33,149 nt of DNA from a bacterium (GTDB lineage Bacteria; CAIWAD01). Each line of letters opens with the position of its first letter. Position 1 is the stretch's first letter. A model generated the notes under the pieces. It was not told where the DNA came from. It ran no database searches and saw only the letters and a list, made by a program, of their open reading frames with translations. A program made the translations under genes and the position numbers. This document shows positions 17,755 to 25,855 of the stretch, piece after piece. The DNA is taken from contig JAUXWS010000047.1 in the NCBI GenBank assembly GCA_030685015.1, forward strand, positions 1 to 33,149, read 5' to 3'.

Positions 17755-17766
17755 GCGAAGAGCACA

Positions 17767-17795
17767 AATCTATGGTGGGTTGCAGGCATTGTCAA
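17767..17795 (-). promoter_or_regulatory. Promoter of the tRNA-Leu/rpsT unit
   Basis: On the minus strand a perfect -35 TTGACA (17790-17795) is followed by a 17-base spacer and TAGATT (17767-17772) as -10. The tRNA 5' end lies 12 bases beyond the -10 box, which places the transcript start about five bases before the mature tRNA. Confidence 0.8.
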
Positions 17796-18106
17796 CAGGC
17801 TGATCCACTTTTCGCCTGGAACACCTGGGGCACTATTTCTTCGCATGGATGCACACCGTGATCCAAAGCGGCCTGCGTGGATTGCGACACAGGTGCAGGT
17901 GGAGTCACAGGATCATACAGCATGAGCTCGGGAGACCGAAGGACTTGTTGAGCACCGCGCGCAAGGGTCACGCTGCCTTGCATTTCCGGCAAAGGCATGG
18001 CTCCGGTCTTTGGGCTGGCGGCAAGGATATCCTACCTTCCACGCTTCATCCACGGAATGGCTGGGAACCAGTTGAAACCGTGATCACAGCAGGTCGGAAC
18101 GTTGCC
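17796..18106. other. Gene-free stretch upstream of the EIIA gene
   Basis: Short frames on both strands here have no recognisable protein character. The EIIA frame stays open back to 17849, but that extension is Arg/His-rich and non-coding in style. The sequence ACCGTGATC occurs near 17855 and 18077, the latter within the palindrome GTGATCAC. I cannot assign a promoter for the EIIA operon. Confidence 0.4.
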
Positions 18107-18559
18107 ATGTCCTATACATTTCCATCACCATATGCCGTCGTGCTTGACGCTGAGGGTGAGGACCGGACGACCCTCATCCGGAACCTGGCCGGCACACTGG
18201 CGGATTGTCCGGACGTGGTGGATCTGGAGGCTTTCACCCGGCAACTGATCAGGCGGGAGCAGGAGACGCCCACCGGCCTGGAGAACGGGTGCGCCCTGCC
18301 CCACGCCCGGAGCACGGCCGTCGAGGAGATTGTGCTGGTGGTCGGGCGCAGCCGCCACCCCATCGACTTCGGTGCGGCCGACGGCCCGGCCCGCCTCTTC
18401 TTCCTCTTCGGTGTTCCAGATCACTGCATCACGCAGTATCTGAAGCTGGTGGCAAAACTGTCCAGCCTGTTGAAGGCGCCGGAATTCCGGCAGTGTCTGC
18501 TCGCCGCCGGCAGCGAGGCCGAGATGCGGCAAATCCTGGAAGCAAGCCGCAAAGTTTAG
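18107..18559 (+). CDS. PTS EIIA type-2 domain protein (PtsN/fructose-class)
   Basis: This single-domain protein of 150 residues resembles the EIIA domain of fructose/mannitol or nitrogen-PTS systems. The phosphorylated His is His66 in GLENGCALPHARS. The segment LFFLFGVPDHCITQYLKLVAKLSSLLK is the usual C-terminal helix region. With no EIIB, EIIC, HPr or EI nearby, a regulatory phospho-protein role is more likely than sugar uptake. I chose the ATG at 18107 by length and composition; its ribosome site is weak. The stop overlaps the ribosome site of tatA. Confidence 0.8.
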   Translation: MSYTFPSPYAVVLDAEGEDRTTLIRNLAGTLADCPDVVDLEAFTRQLIRREQETPTGLENGCALPHARSTAVEEIVLVVGRSRHPIDFGAADGPARLFFLFGVPDHCITQYLKLVAKLSSLLKAPEFRQCLLAAGSEAEMRQILEASRKV

Positions 18560-18568
18560 GAGGCCAAC

Positions 18569-18766
18569 ATGATGGGCATCGGCTGGGGCGAGGGGATCGT
18601 CATCTTTCTCGCCATTCTCCTGCTCTTCGGCGCCAAGAAGATCCCCGACGTGGCGCGCAGCCTGGGCGGCGCCATCACGGAATTCAAGCGTGGCCTGCGC
18701 GGCGAGATCGACAGCGTCAAGAAAGAGCTTGACGAGCCGGGAGAAGACAAGCAGCCCAAGGCTTGA
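18569..18766 (+). CDS. tatA: Sec-independent translocase subunit TatA/TatE
   Basis: This 65-residue protein has one N-terminal membrane helix (GIVIFLAILLLFGAKKI). It is followed by the conserved FGAKKIPDVARSLGGAITEF amphipathic segment and a charged tail. TatA oligomers form the passage for folded proteins exported with twin-Arg signals. TAGGAGG at 18557-18563 overlaps the stop codon of the EIIA gene and serves this start; a second ATG at 18572 is possible. No tatB or tatC is adjacent. Confidence 0.92.
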   Translation: MMGIGWGEGIVIFLAILLLFGAKKIPDVARSLGGAITEFKRGLRGEIDSVKKELDEPGEDKQPKA

Positions 18767-18785
18767 GCAGGGTCTCTTGCCCGTG

Positions 18786-19394
18786 ATGCCACCCGCCATC
18801 CGCCTTGTGCCTGCCGCCCTTGCCCAATTGGCCGAAGGCGGACTGGCCTGCCTCCCGGTGGACACGGTACCCGGATTGGCCTGCCGGGCAGACCTTCCCC
18901 AGGCCCTGGCCACCCTCAAGCAGATCAAGGGCCGCCCCCCCGGCAAGTCCCTGTCCGTCGCTTTCCGCGACCTGGACCAGGCCGTCGGCTGGCTGCCCGC
19001 CATCCTTCCCCTGCGTGACTGGTTGGAAAGGGTCCTGCCGGGTCCGCTCACTTTCGTCGTGCCAGGTTCGGAGGCGCTGGGCGCTTTCGAGCCAGCCTGG
19101 TCCGAGTCCGTCGGCCTGCGCTTGCCCGGTCCGTCCCCTTGTTCGGCCCTGCTCGATGGCTTGCCCTGGCCGCTGGCGCTTAGCTCGGCCAACATCTCCG
19201 GGCAGTCCGCCATTCGGTGGGTGCGCGAGCTGGACGCCACCCTGGCTGGACACCTGGCCTTCATCTGGCCGGGCGAATCCCCTCTGGGGCGGGAAAGCAC
19301 GGTGGTGGACCTCCGTTGCCGCCCGCCCCGCCTCCTGCGCCCGGGGGCGATGGATGCCGCCCGGCTGGACCGTCTTCTGGAGTACTTCCCATGA
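18786..19394 (+). CDS. tsaC: Sua5/YrdC-family threonylcarbamoyl-AMP synthase
   Basis: This 202-residue protein has a YrdC fold: PVDTVPGLAC near the N-terminus, the Lys/Arg-rich KQIKGRPPGKSLSV motif, and LSSANISGQ. The family makes threonylcarbamoyl-AMP from Thr, bicarbonate and ATP for the t6A base of ANN-decoding tRNAs. It lacks the extra C-terminal Sua5 domain, so it resembles the short TsaC form. The start is ATG 18786, with GTG 18783 as an alternative. Its stop overlaps the next start (ATGA at 19391). A paralogue elsewhere could be the true t6A enzyme. Confidence 0.82.
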   Translation: MPPAIRLVPAALAQLAEGGLACLPVDTVPGLACRADLPQALATLKQIKGRPPGKSLSVAFRDLDQAVGWLPAILPLRDWLERVLPGPLTFVVPGSEALGAFEPAWSESVGLRLPGPSPCSALLDGLPWPLALSSANISGQSAIRWVRELDATLAGHLAFIWPGESPLGRESTVVDLRCRPPRLLRPGAMDAARLDRLLEYFP

Positions 19395-20149
19395 CGCGGC
19401 GGATCTCCAGCATCCTGCTGGCCATGCTTGTGCTTCTGGTCGCCACACCCCTGCCGGCGGCCACTCCCGCCAAGACTCCCTTCTCGGTGGGGGAGAAGAT
19501 CACCTTCAGTGTCGGTTGGGGCCTGATCAACGCCGGCAGCAGTTCGCTCTCCGTGCTGGACACCGTGCGCCTGAACGGCCACCTCTGCTGGAAGATCCAG
19601 AGCCAGGCGCAATCCAACGATGTGCTGAGCAAGCTCTATCCGGTGCGGGACAGGGTTGTCACCTGGATGGATGTCAAGGGCCTCTTCAGTCGCGGCTTGC
19701 ACAAGAACTTGCATGAGGGCACCTACAGGAAAGAGCGCGATTACTCCATCCAGCCCGAGAACGGCCTCGTGGTGAAACGCAAAGATGGACAGGCCACCGA
19801 CACTCTGCGCATCCGCGGCCCCGTGCAGGATGTCCTTTCCGCTTTCTACTGGGTGCGCACCCAACCCTTGAGCGTGGGCAAGGTCATCGAGGTGGAGGCC
19901 GTGGACGATCTGAAGGCCTACCGCCTGGCCATCCGCGTGCTGGCGCGGGAGACGATCAAGCTGAAGCATGGCGAGTTCGACTGCTACATGATCCAGCCCA
20001 TCCTGCTGGGCGAGGGCCTTTTCAAGGCCAAGGGCGAGGTTTTCATCTGGCTGACCGCCGATGAGCGTCGCATTCCCGTTCGCATGAAGTCCAAGATCTT
20101 CATTGGCGCCATCAACGCCAGCATGGTGGATTACCTGCCCGGACGCTGA
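19391..20149 (+). CDS. DUF3108-type exported protein
   Basis: This 252-residue protein has a signal peptide (RRISSILLAMLVLLVATPLPA) and a beta-rich body. The FSVGEKITFSVGWGLINAG motif followed by evenly spaced strands is the pattern of DUF3108, a periplasmic or outer-membrane-associated family without known biochemical function. The start overlaps the stop of tsaC by four bases, so the two are translationally coupled. The ending GAINASMVDYLPGR completes the domain. I assign no activity. Confidence 0.8.
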   Translation: MTRRISSILLAMLVLLVATPLPAATPAKTPFSVGEKITFSVGWGLINAGSSSLSVLDTVRLNGHLCWKIQSQAQSNDVLSKLYPVRDRVVTWMDVKGLFSRGLHKNLHEGTYRKERDYSIQPENGLVVKRKDGQATDTLRIRGPVQDVLSAFYWVRTQPLSVGKVIEVEAVDDLKAYRLAIRVLARETIKLKHGEFDCYMIQPILLGEGLFKAKGEVFIWLTADERRIPVRMKSKIFIGAINASMVDYLPGR

Positions 20150-20310
20150 GAGCCGTGCCGGCCTGACTCGACCACCATCCATCGACTACTGGCCACCCGT
20201 CCGCCCTGCTCCCCTTGCCCGAAAGACGGTTCCGCCCACCTGTTGAAAATGCCACAACTTTACTTCCTTGCGCCCGTCACAACAGCACCAACAACAATGC
20301 AGTACAACGG

Positions 20311-21540
20311 ATGATGAAGCTTGCGCCGTCTTGGACGCGGCCGGAAGTGCATGCGGCGCTCTATGCGCTGCTGCTAGTCCTCACGCCCTTCCTGCTGTTG
20401 CGGAACTATCTGCAAGGGGCCATCGGGGAGTTCTCGCGCTTCAGGGTGGACCTGTTCGGACAGCCTCTGCTGCTTGTGCCGCTGTTGGCAGCGCTGCTGG
20501 CGGCGGTCGGACTGTGGCTGGCGCGCCGGCGTCTGAATCGTCGCACCCTGCCCGTGCTGCTCCTGGTGGGGTTGCTGTGGGCGGCCGGCCAGCAGGTCTC
20601 CGACTACTATTTCGGACACACCGCCACCGACCTGCAGCACAACTGGCACACCATCGCCTACGGCATCTTCGCCCTTCTGTTCTGGCGGGCGGCCCAGCGC
20701 CGGGGCCTGTCGGCGGAACGGATCATTGTGCCGGGCCTGGCCACCGCACTTGCCCTGTCGGCCATGGACGAGGGTGTGCAAGTGATCATCTCCACGCGCA
20801 TCTTCGATGTGGGCGACATCGGCAAGGATGGGTGGGGGGCCGCCATCGGCCTCTCGGCCGTGACCCTGCATGAGGCGTGGCCGGCCCTCAGAAGGGAAGG
20901 TTTCCGACTCGCCCGGCCCCGCTTGCGGGATTACAGGTGCGCGGCCTTCCCCCAGTTGGTCTACGCCCTGCTCTTCGCCTTCATCTTCCTCTCCGTCGGT
21001 TCGCTGTTCACGGATGCGGCCTATGTGGGCTACGTGCTGGCCATCAGCGCGGGGGCTTTCATCGCCCTCTTCCTGCTCGTCCACCTGTTGGGAAAGCCCG
21101 GGTGGCGCTGGGCCGCGCTGGGCCTCATGCTGACGCTGGCAGCCCTGCAGGCGTGGATGGTGGCCCGCCAGCCCCGGGGCCGCGTCCACCACGTGGGGCG
21201 CCATCGGGTCGTCTACAGCGGCGTGCCCGTGCCCTTGGCGGATCTGCTCATCCATGAGGACGGCAGCTTCCGGCCGATCGACAAGAAGCACAGCTTCAAC
21301 AAGCGGGACCAGCAGACCCTGGTCCGGCAGACCAGCCACATCCTGCTCATCGGCAGCGGCATGAAGGGCCGGGGAGGACAAGGCTTTCCCGAGCCCTTTC
21401 CCGTTCAGTTCCTGCCTGATCTGGAAGAGGACCGGGCCGTCCAGGTGATCGTCCTGCCCACGACCCAGGCCGTGGCCGTGTACAACCGCCTGCGCGACGA
21501 GGGACGCCGCGTCACCTTCGTCGTGCACACGGGCTGCTGA
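20311..21540 (+). CDS. VanZ-like membrane domain fused to an Mth938-like domain
   Basis: This 409-residue protein has two parts. Residues about 1-285 hold some seven or eight membrane helices with VanZ-like marks: HNWHTIAYGIFALLFW, then AMDEGVQVIISTRIFDVGDI followed by KDGWGAAIG. Residues about 295-409 are soluble and match the Mth938/NDUFAF3-like domain: LLIHEDGSFRPID, SHILLIGSGMKG, a TTQAVAVYNRLRDEGRRV core and the terminal HTGC. Mth938 domains are normally free-standing proteins of about 120 residues. I chose ATG 20311; the ribosome site is poor, and ATG 20314 and an upstream TTG at 20215 are alternatives. A TPR protein starts 12 bases after its stop. Confidence 0.8.
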   Translation: MMKLAPSWTRPEVHAALYALLLVLTPFLLLRNYLQGAIGEFSRFRVDLFGQPLLLVPLLAALLAAVGLWLARRRLNRRTLPVLLLVGLLWAAGQQVSDYYFGHTATDLQHNWHTIAYGIFALLFWRAAQRRGLSAERIIVPGLATALALSAMDEGVQVIISTRIFDVGDIGKDGWGAAIGLSAVTLHEAWPALRREGFRLARPRLRDYRCAAFPQLVYALLFAFIFLSVGSLFTDAAYVGYVLAISAGAFIALFLLVHLLGKPGWRWAALGLMLTLAALQAWMVARQPRGRVHHVGRHRVVYSGVPVPLADLLIHEDGSFRPIDKKHSFNKRDQQTLVRQTSHILLIGSGMKGRGGQGFPEPFPVQFLPDLEEDRAVQVIVLPTTQAVAVYNRLRDEGRRVTFVVHTGC

Positions 21541-21552
21541 GGAGAAGGTCCC

Positions 21553-22464
21553 ATGGCCAAGCGTCCGGATGACGCCACCTCCCCCGGCCCGGTGGAAAGG
21601 GTGCAGGCGGGGGATCGCTCCATGGGGGCGGCCATTGGCGCCTGCTGGCTGTTGCTGGGCGGCCTCGCCCTGCTCTCATGGGTGGAACCAGCCTGGTTCA
21701 TGCGCTGGGTGGAACCCGGCCGCCTGTCGGAGGCGGAAACCGTCAAGGATCAGGGCGATGTCCTCTTGCGATCCGGTCAACTGGGCCGGGCGGCCACAGC
21801 CTACCTGCAGTCCCTGGGCAAGCAGCCGGATCTGCATGGCGCGCGCGGCAACCTGGGAATCGTGTATCTCAAGCAGGGGCGGCTGGAGGAGGCCCGGCGC
21901 GTCTTTGAAGACCAGTTGCGCCTGAATCCTGGCGAAGAGGAGGTCACGACCCACTATCTGGGCGAGATCGCCGAGCGCGCGGGCGACTTGGCCACAGCCG
22001 CCGCCTGGTACCGTCGCAGCGCCGAGCAATCACCCTATCCCGCCCAGTCCTGGAACCGATCCGCCTATCTCTTCTTGGAAAGCGGGCGGCTGGAGGAGGC
22101 CCTGGCCGCATTGGAGCAGGCGAAGGAGGCGACCCTGAGCTTTCCCGGACTGCTGTCCGGCATGTTGCTGAGCCGTGTGCCGAAGACCCTGGATCCGGAC
22201 AGCTCCCGGTTGGCGCGCATGCGCAGCCAAGGCCCGACCATGGCCGACCTGGAACCCTACGCCGCCTGGGTCTTCACCTGGACTGCCGCGCGCAGTCGCG
22301 ATCTGGCCCGGGCCGAGTATCTTGGCGCCCGCACCCAGGCCCTGATGGGTGACACCGTCACGGCTCTGGCCGCCTGCGAGCGCTCCCTGGCGGCTTGGCC
22401 GGAACAGCGGGAGGCCTTGCTTTGGCGAGCCCAGGTTGAGAAGCGCCGGGCCTCCCTTCGCTGA
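21553..22464 (+). CDS. Membrane-anchored TPR protein
   Basis: This 303-residue protein has one membrane helix near residues 25-43 (GAAIGACWLLLGGLALLSW). Several TPR units follow, clearest at GRAATAYLQSLGKQPDLHGA, YLKQGRLEEARRVFEDQLRL and GDLATAAAWYRRSAEQ, with weaker ones to the C-terminus. TPR proteins scaffold complexes; the partner here is not known. GGAGAAGG sits before the ATG. It is probably translated from the same message as the VanZ-Mth938 fusion 12 bases upstream. Confidence 0.8.
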   Translation: MAKRPDDATSPGPVERVQAGDRSMGAAIGACWLLLGGLALLSWVEPAWFMRWVEPGRLSEAETVKDQGDVLLRSGQLGRAATAYLQSLGKQPDLHGARGNLGIVYLKQGRLEEARRVFEDQLRLNPGEEEVTTHYLGEIAERAGDLATAAAWYRRSAEQSPYPAQSWNRSAYLFLESGRLEEALAALEQAKEATLSFPGLLSGMLLSRVPKTLDPDSSRLARMRSQGPTMADLEPYAAWVFTWTAARSRDLARAEYLGARTQALMGDTVTALAACERSLAAWPEQREALLWRAQVEKRRASLR

Positions 22465-22884
22465 CACCCCTGCCTGGACTGGATCCGCTTCTTCCAGGTC
22501 GCACCGGCCTATCCCTTCGGTCAAGCGCCCTACCGGCCGCCTTTACCCGGGATCTTGGCGGAACCCATGTCAACCACAGCCACCAGGCCGTGTCGGCGTT
22601 GTTGCCCATGCGGAATCCGCCCAAGCTGCCCACACCACCAGTGTCGGCGGTGAAGTGGAAGGGCTGGCCGGAGCTGTCCACGGCTTGGAGCTGGCCCCCG
22701 GGAGGTGTTGCTCTCACTCTCGTACCAGCTGATGTGGATGCAAACAAGACTGGCAACGGGTCTGCGAAGTCGGGCAGCTCTGCCCGTTCTTGTACAAATG
22801 CCATCGGGTGGTGTCAAGCAAGAAAGTCAATGGTTGCAATGGTTGCGGAGGGGCTGGCCTCAAGCAAAGCTGCGCGTTAAATTC
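22465..22884 (-). pseudogene. Gene-poor stretch, possible decayed gene remnant on the minus strand
   Basis: No intact gene fits here. Reading the minus strand, one frame gives a protein-like run (GQPFHFTADTGGVGSLGGFR, then MGNNADTAWWLWLTWVP). Another minus frame just upstream gives CIHISWYESESNTSRG. This suggests a broken secreted-protein gene with a frameshift near 22710. The stretch is less GC-rich than its neighbours and shows no ribosome site. The remnant idea is weak. Confidence 0.25.
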
Positions 22885-22913
22885 TTGCCACTTTTCGCTA
22901 AAGTCCATAGAAT
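22885..22913 (+). promoter_or_regulatory. Promoter of the feo operon
   Basis: TTGCCA (22885-22890), a 17-base spacer and TAGAAT (22908-22913) give a near-consensus housekeeping promoter. Each box differs from consensus by one base. It lies in an AT-rich patch about 50 bases before feoA. I see no convincing Fur box around it. Confidence 0.75.
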
Positions 22914-22963
22914 ATCAGGTCGATAGACACTATGTTTGGCGCACCAAAGTTGAGCAGACATCC

Positions 22964-23200
22964 ATGACACTGGCGAGTCTCAAGCCCGGCGAAGAAGCCC
23001 TCATCATGCAGGTGGACGGCGGCGGCGCCATTTCCCGCCGCCTGGCCGACATGGGTGTCGTGCCGGGGCAGCATGTGCGCATGTTGCGCGTGGCTCCGCT
23101 GGGGGATCCCCTGGAGCTTCAGGTGATGGACTATCATCTCTCCCTGCGCAAGGCCGAGGCCCTGCGCGTCCATGTGCGACCGCTGGCAATCCATGTTTGA
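22964..23200 (+). CDS. feoA: Ferrous iron transport protein A
   Basis: This 78-residue protein folds as a small SH3-like FeoA domain: LASLKPGEEALIMQVDGGG, then RRLADMGVVPGQHVRML and a final strand (LEVHV-like, here LRVHVRPLAIHV). It regulates the FeoB channel. The first ATG with a full domain is at 22964. The frame is open upstream, but that part is not FeoA-like and the ribosome site is weak. Its last codons overlap the start of the Cys-rich protein. Confidence 0.92.
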   Translation: MTLASLKPGEEALIMQVDGGGAISRRLADMGVVPGQHVRMLRVAPLGDPLELQVMDYHLSLRKAEALRVHVRPLAIHV

Positions 23201-23390
23201 GCAGGTCGTGATCGCCCTGGCCCTGGCGGGGGCCGTCTGGCTGGTGCGACAGGGTTTGGGCTCCGAGCATGAGGGACCCATCCTTTCCAACGCGGCAGGA
23301 CCAGGCGCGGACCAGCGGCGCGGGAGGGCCTGCTCGGGCTGTGCGGCTTGCCCCGGCGGCGCAAGGTCGACTTGTGGAATGCCGCAGTGA
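23193..23390 (+). CDS. FeoB-associated Cys-rich membrane protein
   Basis: This 65-residue protein has an N-terminal membrane helix (EQVVIALALAGAVWLV) and a C-terminal Cys cluster (CSGCAACPGGARSTC). This is the layout of the small FeoB-associated Cys-rich proteins found in Feo operons. Its ATG lies inside the last codons of feoA, giving an eight-base overlap, and its TGA overlaps the GTG proposed for feoB. The role may be metal handling at the channel mouth, but the activity is not established. Confidence 0.82.
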   Translation: MFEQVVIALALAGAVWLVRQGLGSEHEGPILSNAAGPGADQRRGRACSGCAACPGGARSTCGMPQ

Positions 23391-25612
23391 AACTGCCGGC
23401 CTGGTTGGATGCCTTGACCCGCACGGCGACCGAACCCTGCCATTACCTGCGCGAACCCGCGGCCCAGGATCCCGACCTGGCGCCGCCCGCCGGGGAGCCG
23501 CGCACAGCGGTGGTGGCCCTGGCGGGCAACCCCAACTCCGGCAAGACGTCTGTCTTCAACGGCTTGACCGGCTCAACCCAGCATGTGGCCAACTTCCCCG
23601 GCGTGACGGTGGAGCGCAAAGAGGGCCGGACGCGCTTCGGCCGCTGGACCTGGACCGTGGTGGATCTCCCTGGCACCTACTCCCTCAGCGCCTACTCCAT
23701 CGAGGAGATCGTGGCGCGGGATGTGCTGGTGGAGGAGCGTCCCGATCTGGTGGTGGACGTGCTGGACGCCTCCAACCTGCAGCGCAATCTCTATCTGGCC
23801 ACCCAGTTGCTCGAACTGGGCCTGCCCCTGGTGCTGGCCGCCAACATGCTGGACGTGGCTTGGCGGCGTGGCCATCGCCTGGACCTGGAGGAGTTGGGGC
23901 GTCGTCTGGGCGTGCCCGTGGTGGCCGTCGCCGGTCACCAGGCACTGGGACTGGGCCGCTTGAAGGCCGCCATCGCGCGGACGCTGGAGGCCCCCCTCCC
24001 GCCCGGCCCCATCCGTTATGGAGCCGTCATCGAGACGGCCCTGGCCGAGGTGGTCGGCTGTCTGGGCAAGGCCGGTGATGGCCCGGTTCCGGTCCGGTGG
24101 CTGGCCCTGCGCCTGCTGGAGGGAGAGAGCCACGCCCACGATCTGGCGGTGCGTCGGGGGGCGGATGCGGCGGCGCTGACGGCCTTGCTGGCCCGCCTGC
24201 AGGCCGGCATCGAGGCGAAGCTGGGACAAAGCGTGGAGCTGGCTCTGGCCACGCGCCGCCACGCCGCCATCCAGGAGCTGATCGAGAGCTGCCGGCCGGT
24301 GGGTCCGGAACCGGGTCGCCGCCACCGCAGCGACCTGACAGACCAGCTGCTGCTGCATCGCTGGCTGGGACTGCCCATCTTCCTGGGCCTCATGTACCTC
24401 ATCTTCGAGCTGACCTTCACCCTGGGCGAAACGCCCATGGGCTGGATCGAGGACGGCTTCGCCCTGCTCTCCGGTTTGATCGATGCCCACTGGCCCTGGC
24501 CGCAGGCGGTCCTGCTCAAGAGTCTCGTCCTGGACGGCGTGATCGGCGGCGTGGGCGGCGTGCTCGTCTTCCTGCCCAACATCATCCTGCTCTTCTTCGG
24601 CCTGACCCTGATGGAGGACACCGGCTACATGGCGCGGGCGGCCTTCCTGATGGACCGGCTGATGGAGCGCATCGGCCTCCACGGCAAGAGCTTCATCCCG
24701 CTCTTGACCGGCTTCGGCTGCAGCATTCCCGGCATCATGGGCACCCGCGTGTTGGAGAACCAGCGCGACCGGCTGCTCACCATGCTGGTGCTGCCCCTCA
24801 TGAGCTGCGGCGCCCGGCTGCCCATCTACCTGCTCATCATCCCCGCCTTCTTCCCGGCCTCGACCCATGGCCGCATGCTTTTCCTCATTTATGCCATCGG
24901 TGTCCTGCTGGCCGTGGGCATGGCCAAGCTGCTGCGCATCTCGGTGCTGAAGGGGGAGCAGAGTCCCTTCGTGATGGAACTGCCCCCCTACAAGTGGCCC
25001 ACCCTGCTGGGACTCTGGAGCCAGGTGCGGCTGCGGGCCTGGCTTTACCTGCGCAAGGCCGGCACCCTCATCCTCGGCGTCTCCATCCTGCTCTGGGCGA
25101 TGGCCTCCTGGCCCGCCCCGCGTCCCGACTCCGTCCTTGACCAGGCCATGGCGCAGGCGCAGCTGGCCGGCGATGAGGAGGCGGTGCGGCAATGGAAGAA
25201 CCGGGAGGCGGAACGCGCGCTGGAGGCTTCGCTATTGGGGCGGGTCGGGCAGGCCCTGACTCCGGTCATGGCGCCCCTGGGCTTCGACTGGCGCATCTCC
25301 AGCAGCATGCTGGGAGCCTTTGCCGCCAAGGAGCTCTTTGTGGCCCAGCTGGGCGTGGTCTATGCCCTGGGTGAGACCGAGCCCGGCAGCGAAAGCCTGC
25401 GCCGGGAGCTGCAGAAGCGCTACACGCCGCTGGTGGGCTTCTGCATCATGTTGTTCGCCCTGGTCTCCACCCCCTGCATGAGCACCTTCGCCGTCACGGC
25501 GCGGGAGGCGGGCAGCCTGCGCTGGGCCTGGTTTCAACTGCTGGGTCTCACCGCCCTGGCCTGGATCCTCACCTTCGGCGTCTTCCAGATCGGCCGCCTG
25601 CTGGGTCTCTGA
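23387..25612 (+). CDS. feoB: Ferrous iron transporter FeoB
   Basis: This 741-residue inner-membrane Fe(II) transporter has an N-terminal G-protein domain: G1 GNPNSGKT (47-54), G3 DLPGTYSLS, G4 NMLD. The helical membrane region carries the gate motifs GFGCSIPGIMGTR and SCGARLPIYLL. The C-terminal half ends LTFGVFQIGRLLGL. I chose GTG 23387 because it overlaps the preceding TGA (GTGA), as coupled genes often do; a TTG at 23348 is possible. About 35 residues precede the G domain, more than usual. It completes the feoA-Cys-rich-feoB operon. Confidence 0.95.
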   Translation: MKLPAWLDALTRTATEPCHYLREPAAQDPDLAPPAGEPRTAVVALAGNPNSGKTSVFNGLTGSTQHVANFPGVTVERKEGRTRFGRWTWTVVDLPGTYSLSAYSIEEIVARDVLVEERPDLVVDVLDASNLQRNLYLATQLLELGLPLVLAANMLDVAWRRGHRLDLEELGRRLGVPVVAVAGHQALGLGRLKAAIARTLEAPLPPGPIRYGAVIETALAEVVGCLGKAGDGPVPVRWLALRLLEGESHAHDLAVRRGADAAALTALLARLQAGIEAKLGQSVELALATRRHAAIQELIESCRPVGPEPGRRHRSDLTDQLLLHRWLGLPIFLGLMYLIFELTFTLGETPMGWIEDGFALLSGLIDAHWPWPQAVLLKSLVLDGVIGGVGGVLVFLPNIILLFFGLTLMEDTGYMARAAFLMDRLMERIGLHGKSFIPLLTGFGCSIPGIMGTRVLENQRDRLLTMLVLPLMSCGARLPIYLLIIPAFFPASTHGRMLFLIYAIGVLLAVGMAKLLRISVLKGEQSPFVMELPPYKWPTLLGLWSQVRLRAWLYLRKAGTLILGVSILLWAMASWPAPRPDSVLDQAMAQAQLAGDEEAVRQWKNREAERALEASLLGRVGQALTPVMAPLGFDWRISSSMLGAFAAKELFVAQLGVVYALGETEPGSESLRRELQKRYTPLVGFCIMLFALVSTPCMSTFAVTAREAGSLRWAWFQLLGLTALAWILTFGVFQIGRLLGL

Positions 25613-25680
25613 TCACCTTGGGATCCACCTCGTGTCATCCTGGCAAAAGCTGTGAATCTGCACATATGCGGACCGCGCCC

Positions 25681-25753
25681 CCTTCCCCCTGCAAGGGGGA
25701 AGGCCGGGATGGGGGTTCACCGCCTGCCACCTTCCCCCGCTCCACGGGCGAAG
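25681..25753. repeat. Palindromic intergenic repeat between feoB and ispG
   Basis: CCTTCCCCCT (25681-25690) and AGGGGGAAGG (25694-25703) form a perfect 10-bp stem with a 3-base loop. About 27 bases on, a diverged second copy follows (25730-25753, CCTTCCCCC then GGGCGAAGG). Both are followed by GCCGG. The layout resembles short interspersed palindromes that sit between genes in many bacteria. Between convergent feoB and ispG it could also act as a terminator, but there is no T-run. Confidence 0.55.
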
Positions 25754-25855
25754 GCCGGAAGGGGTAGCTGCCCCCATGCCCTGCTTTGGGCCGCCTGGCG
25801 TGACACAACCGTGTTCGATAGGGGCAATTGTGCAGGCCGAGTGGACGTTGAGAGG

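Noticed and set aside
17792-17998. 68-residue minus-strand frame between tRNA-Leu and the EIIA gene
   Set aside because: Its 3' end overlaps the -35 box of the tRNA promoter, it has no ribosome site and it shows no domain.
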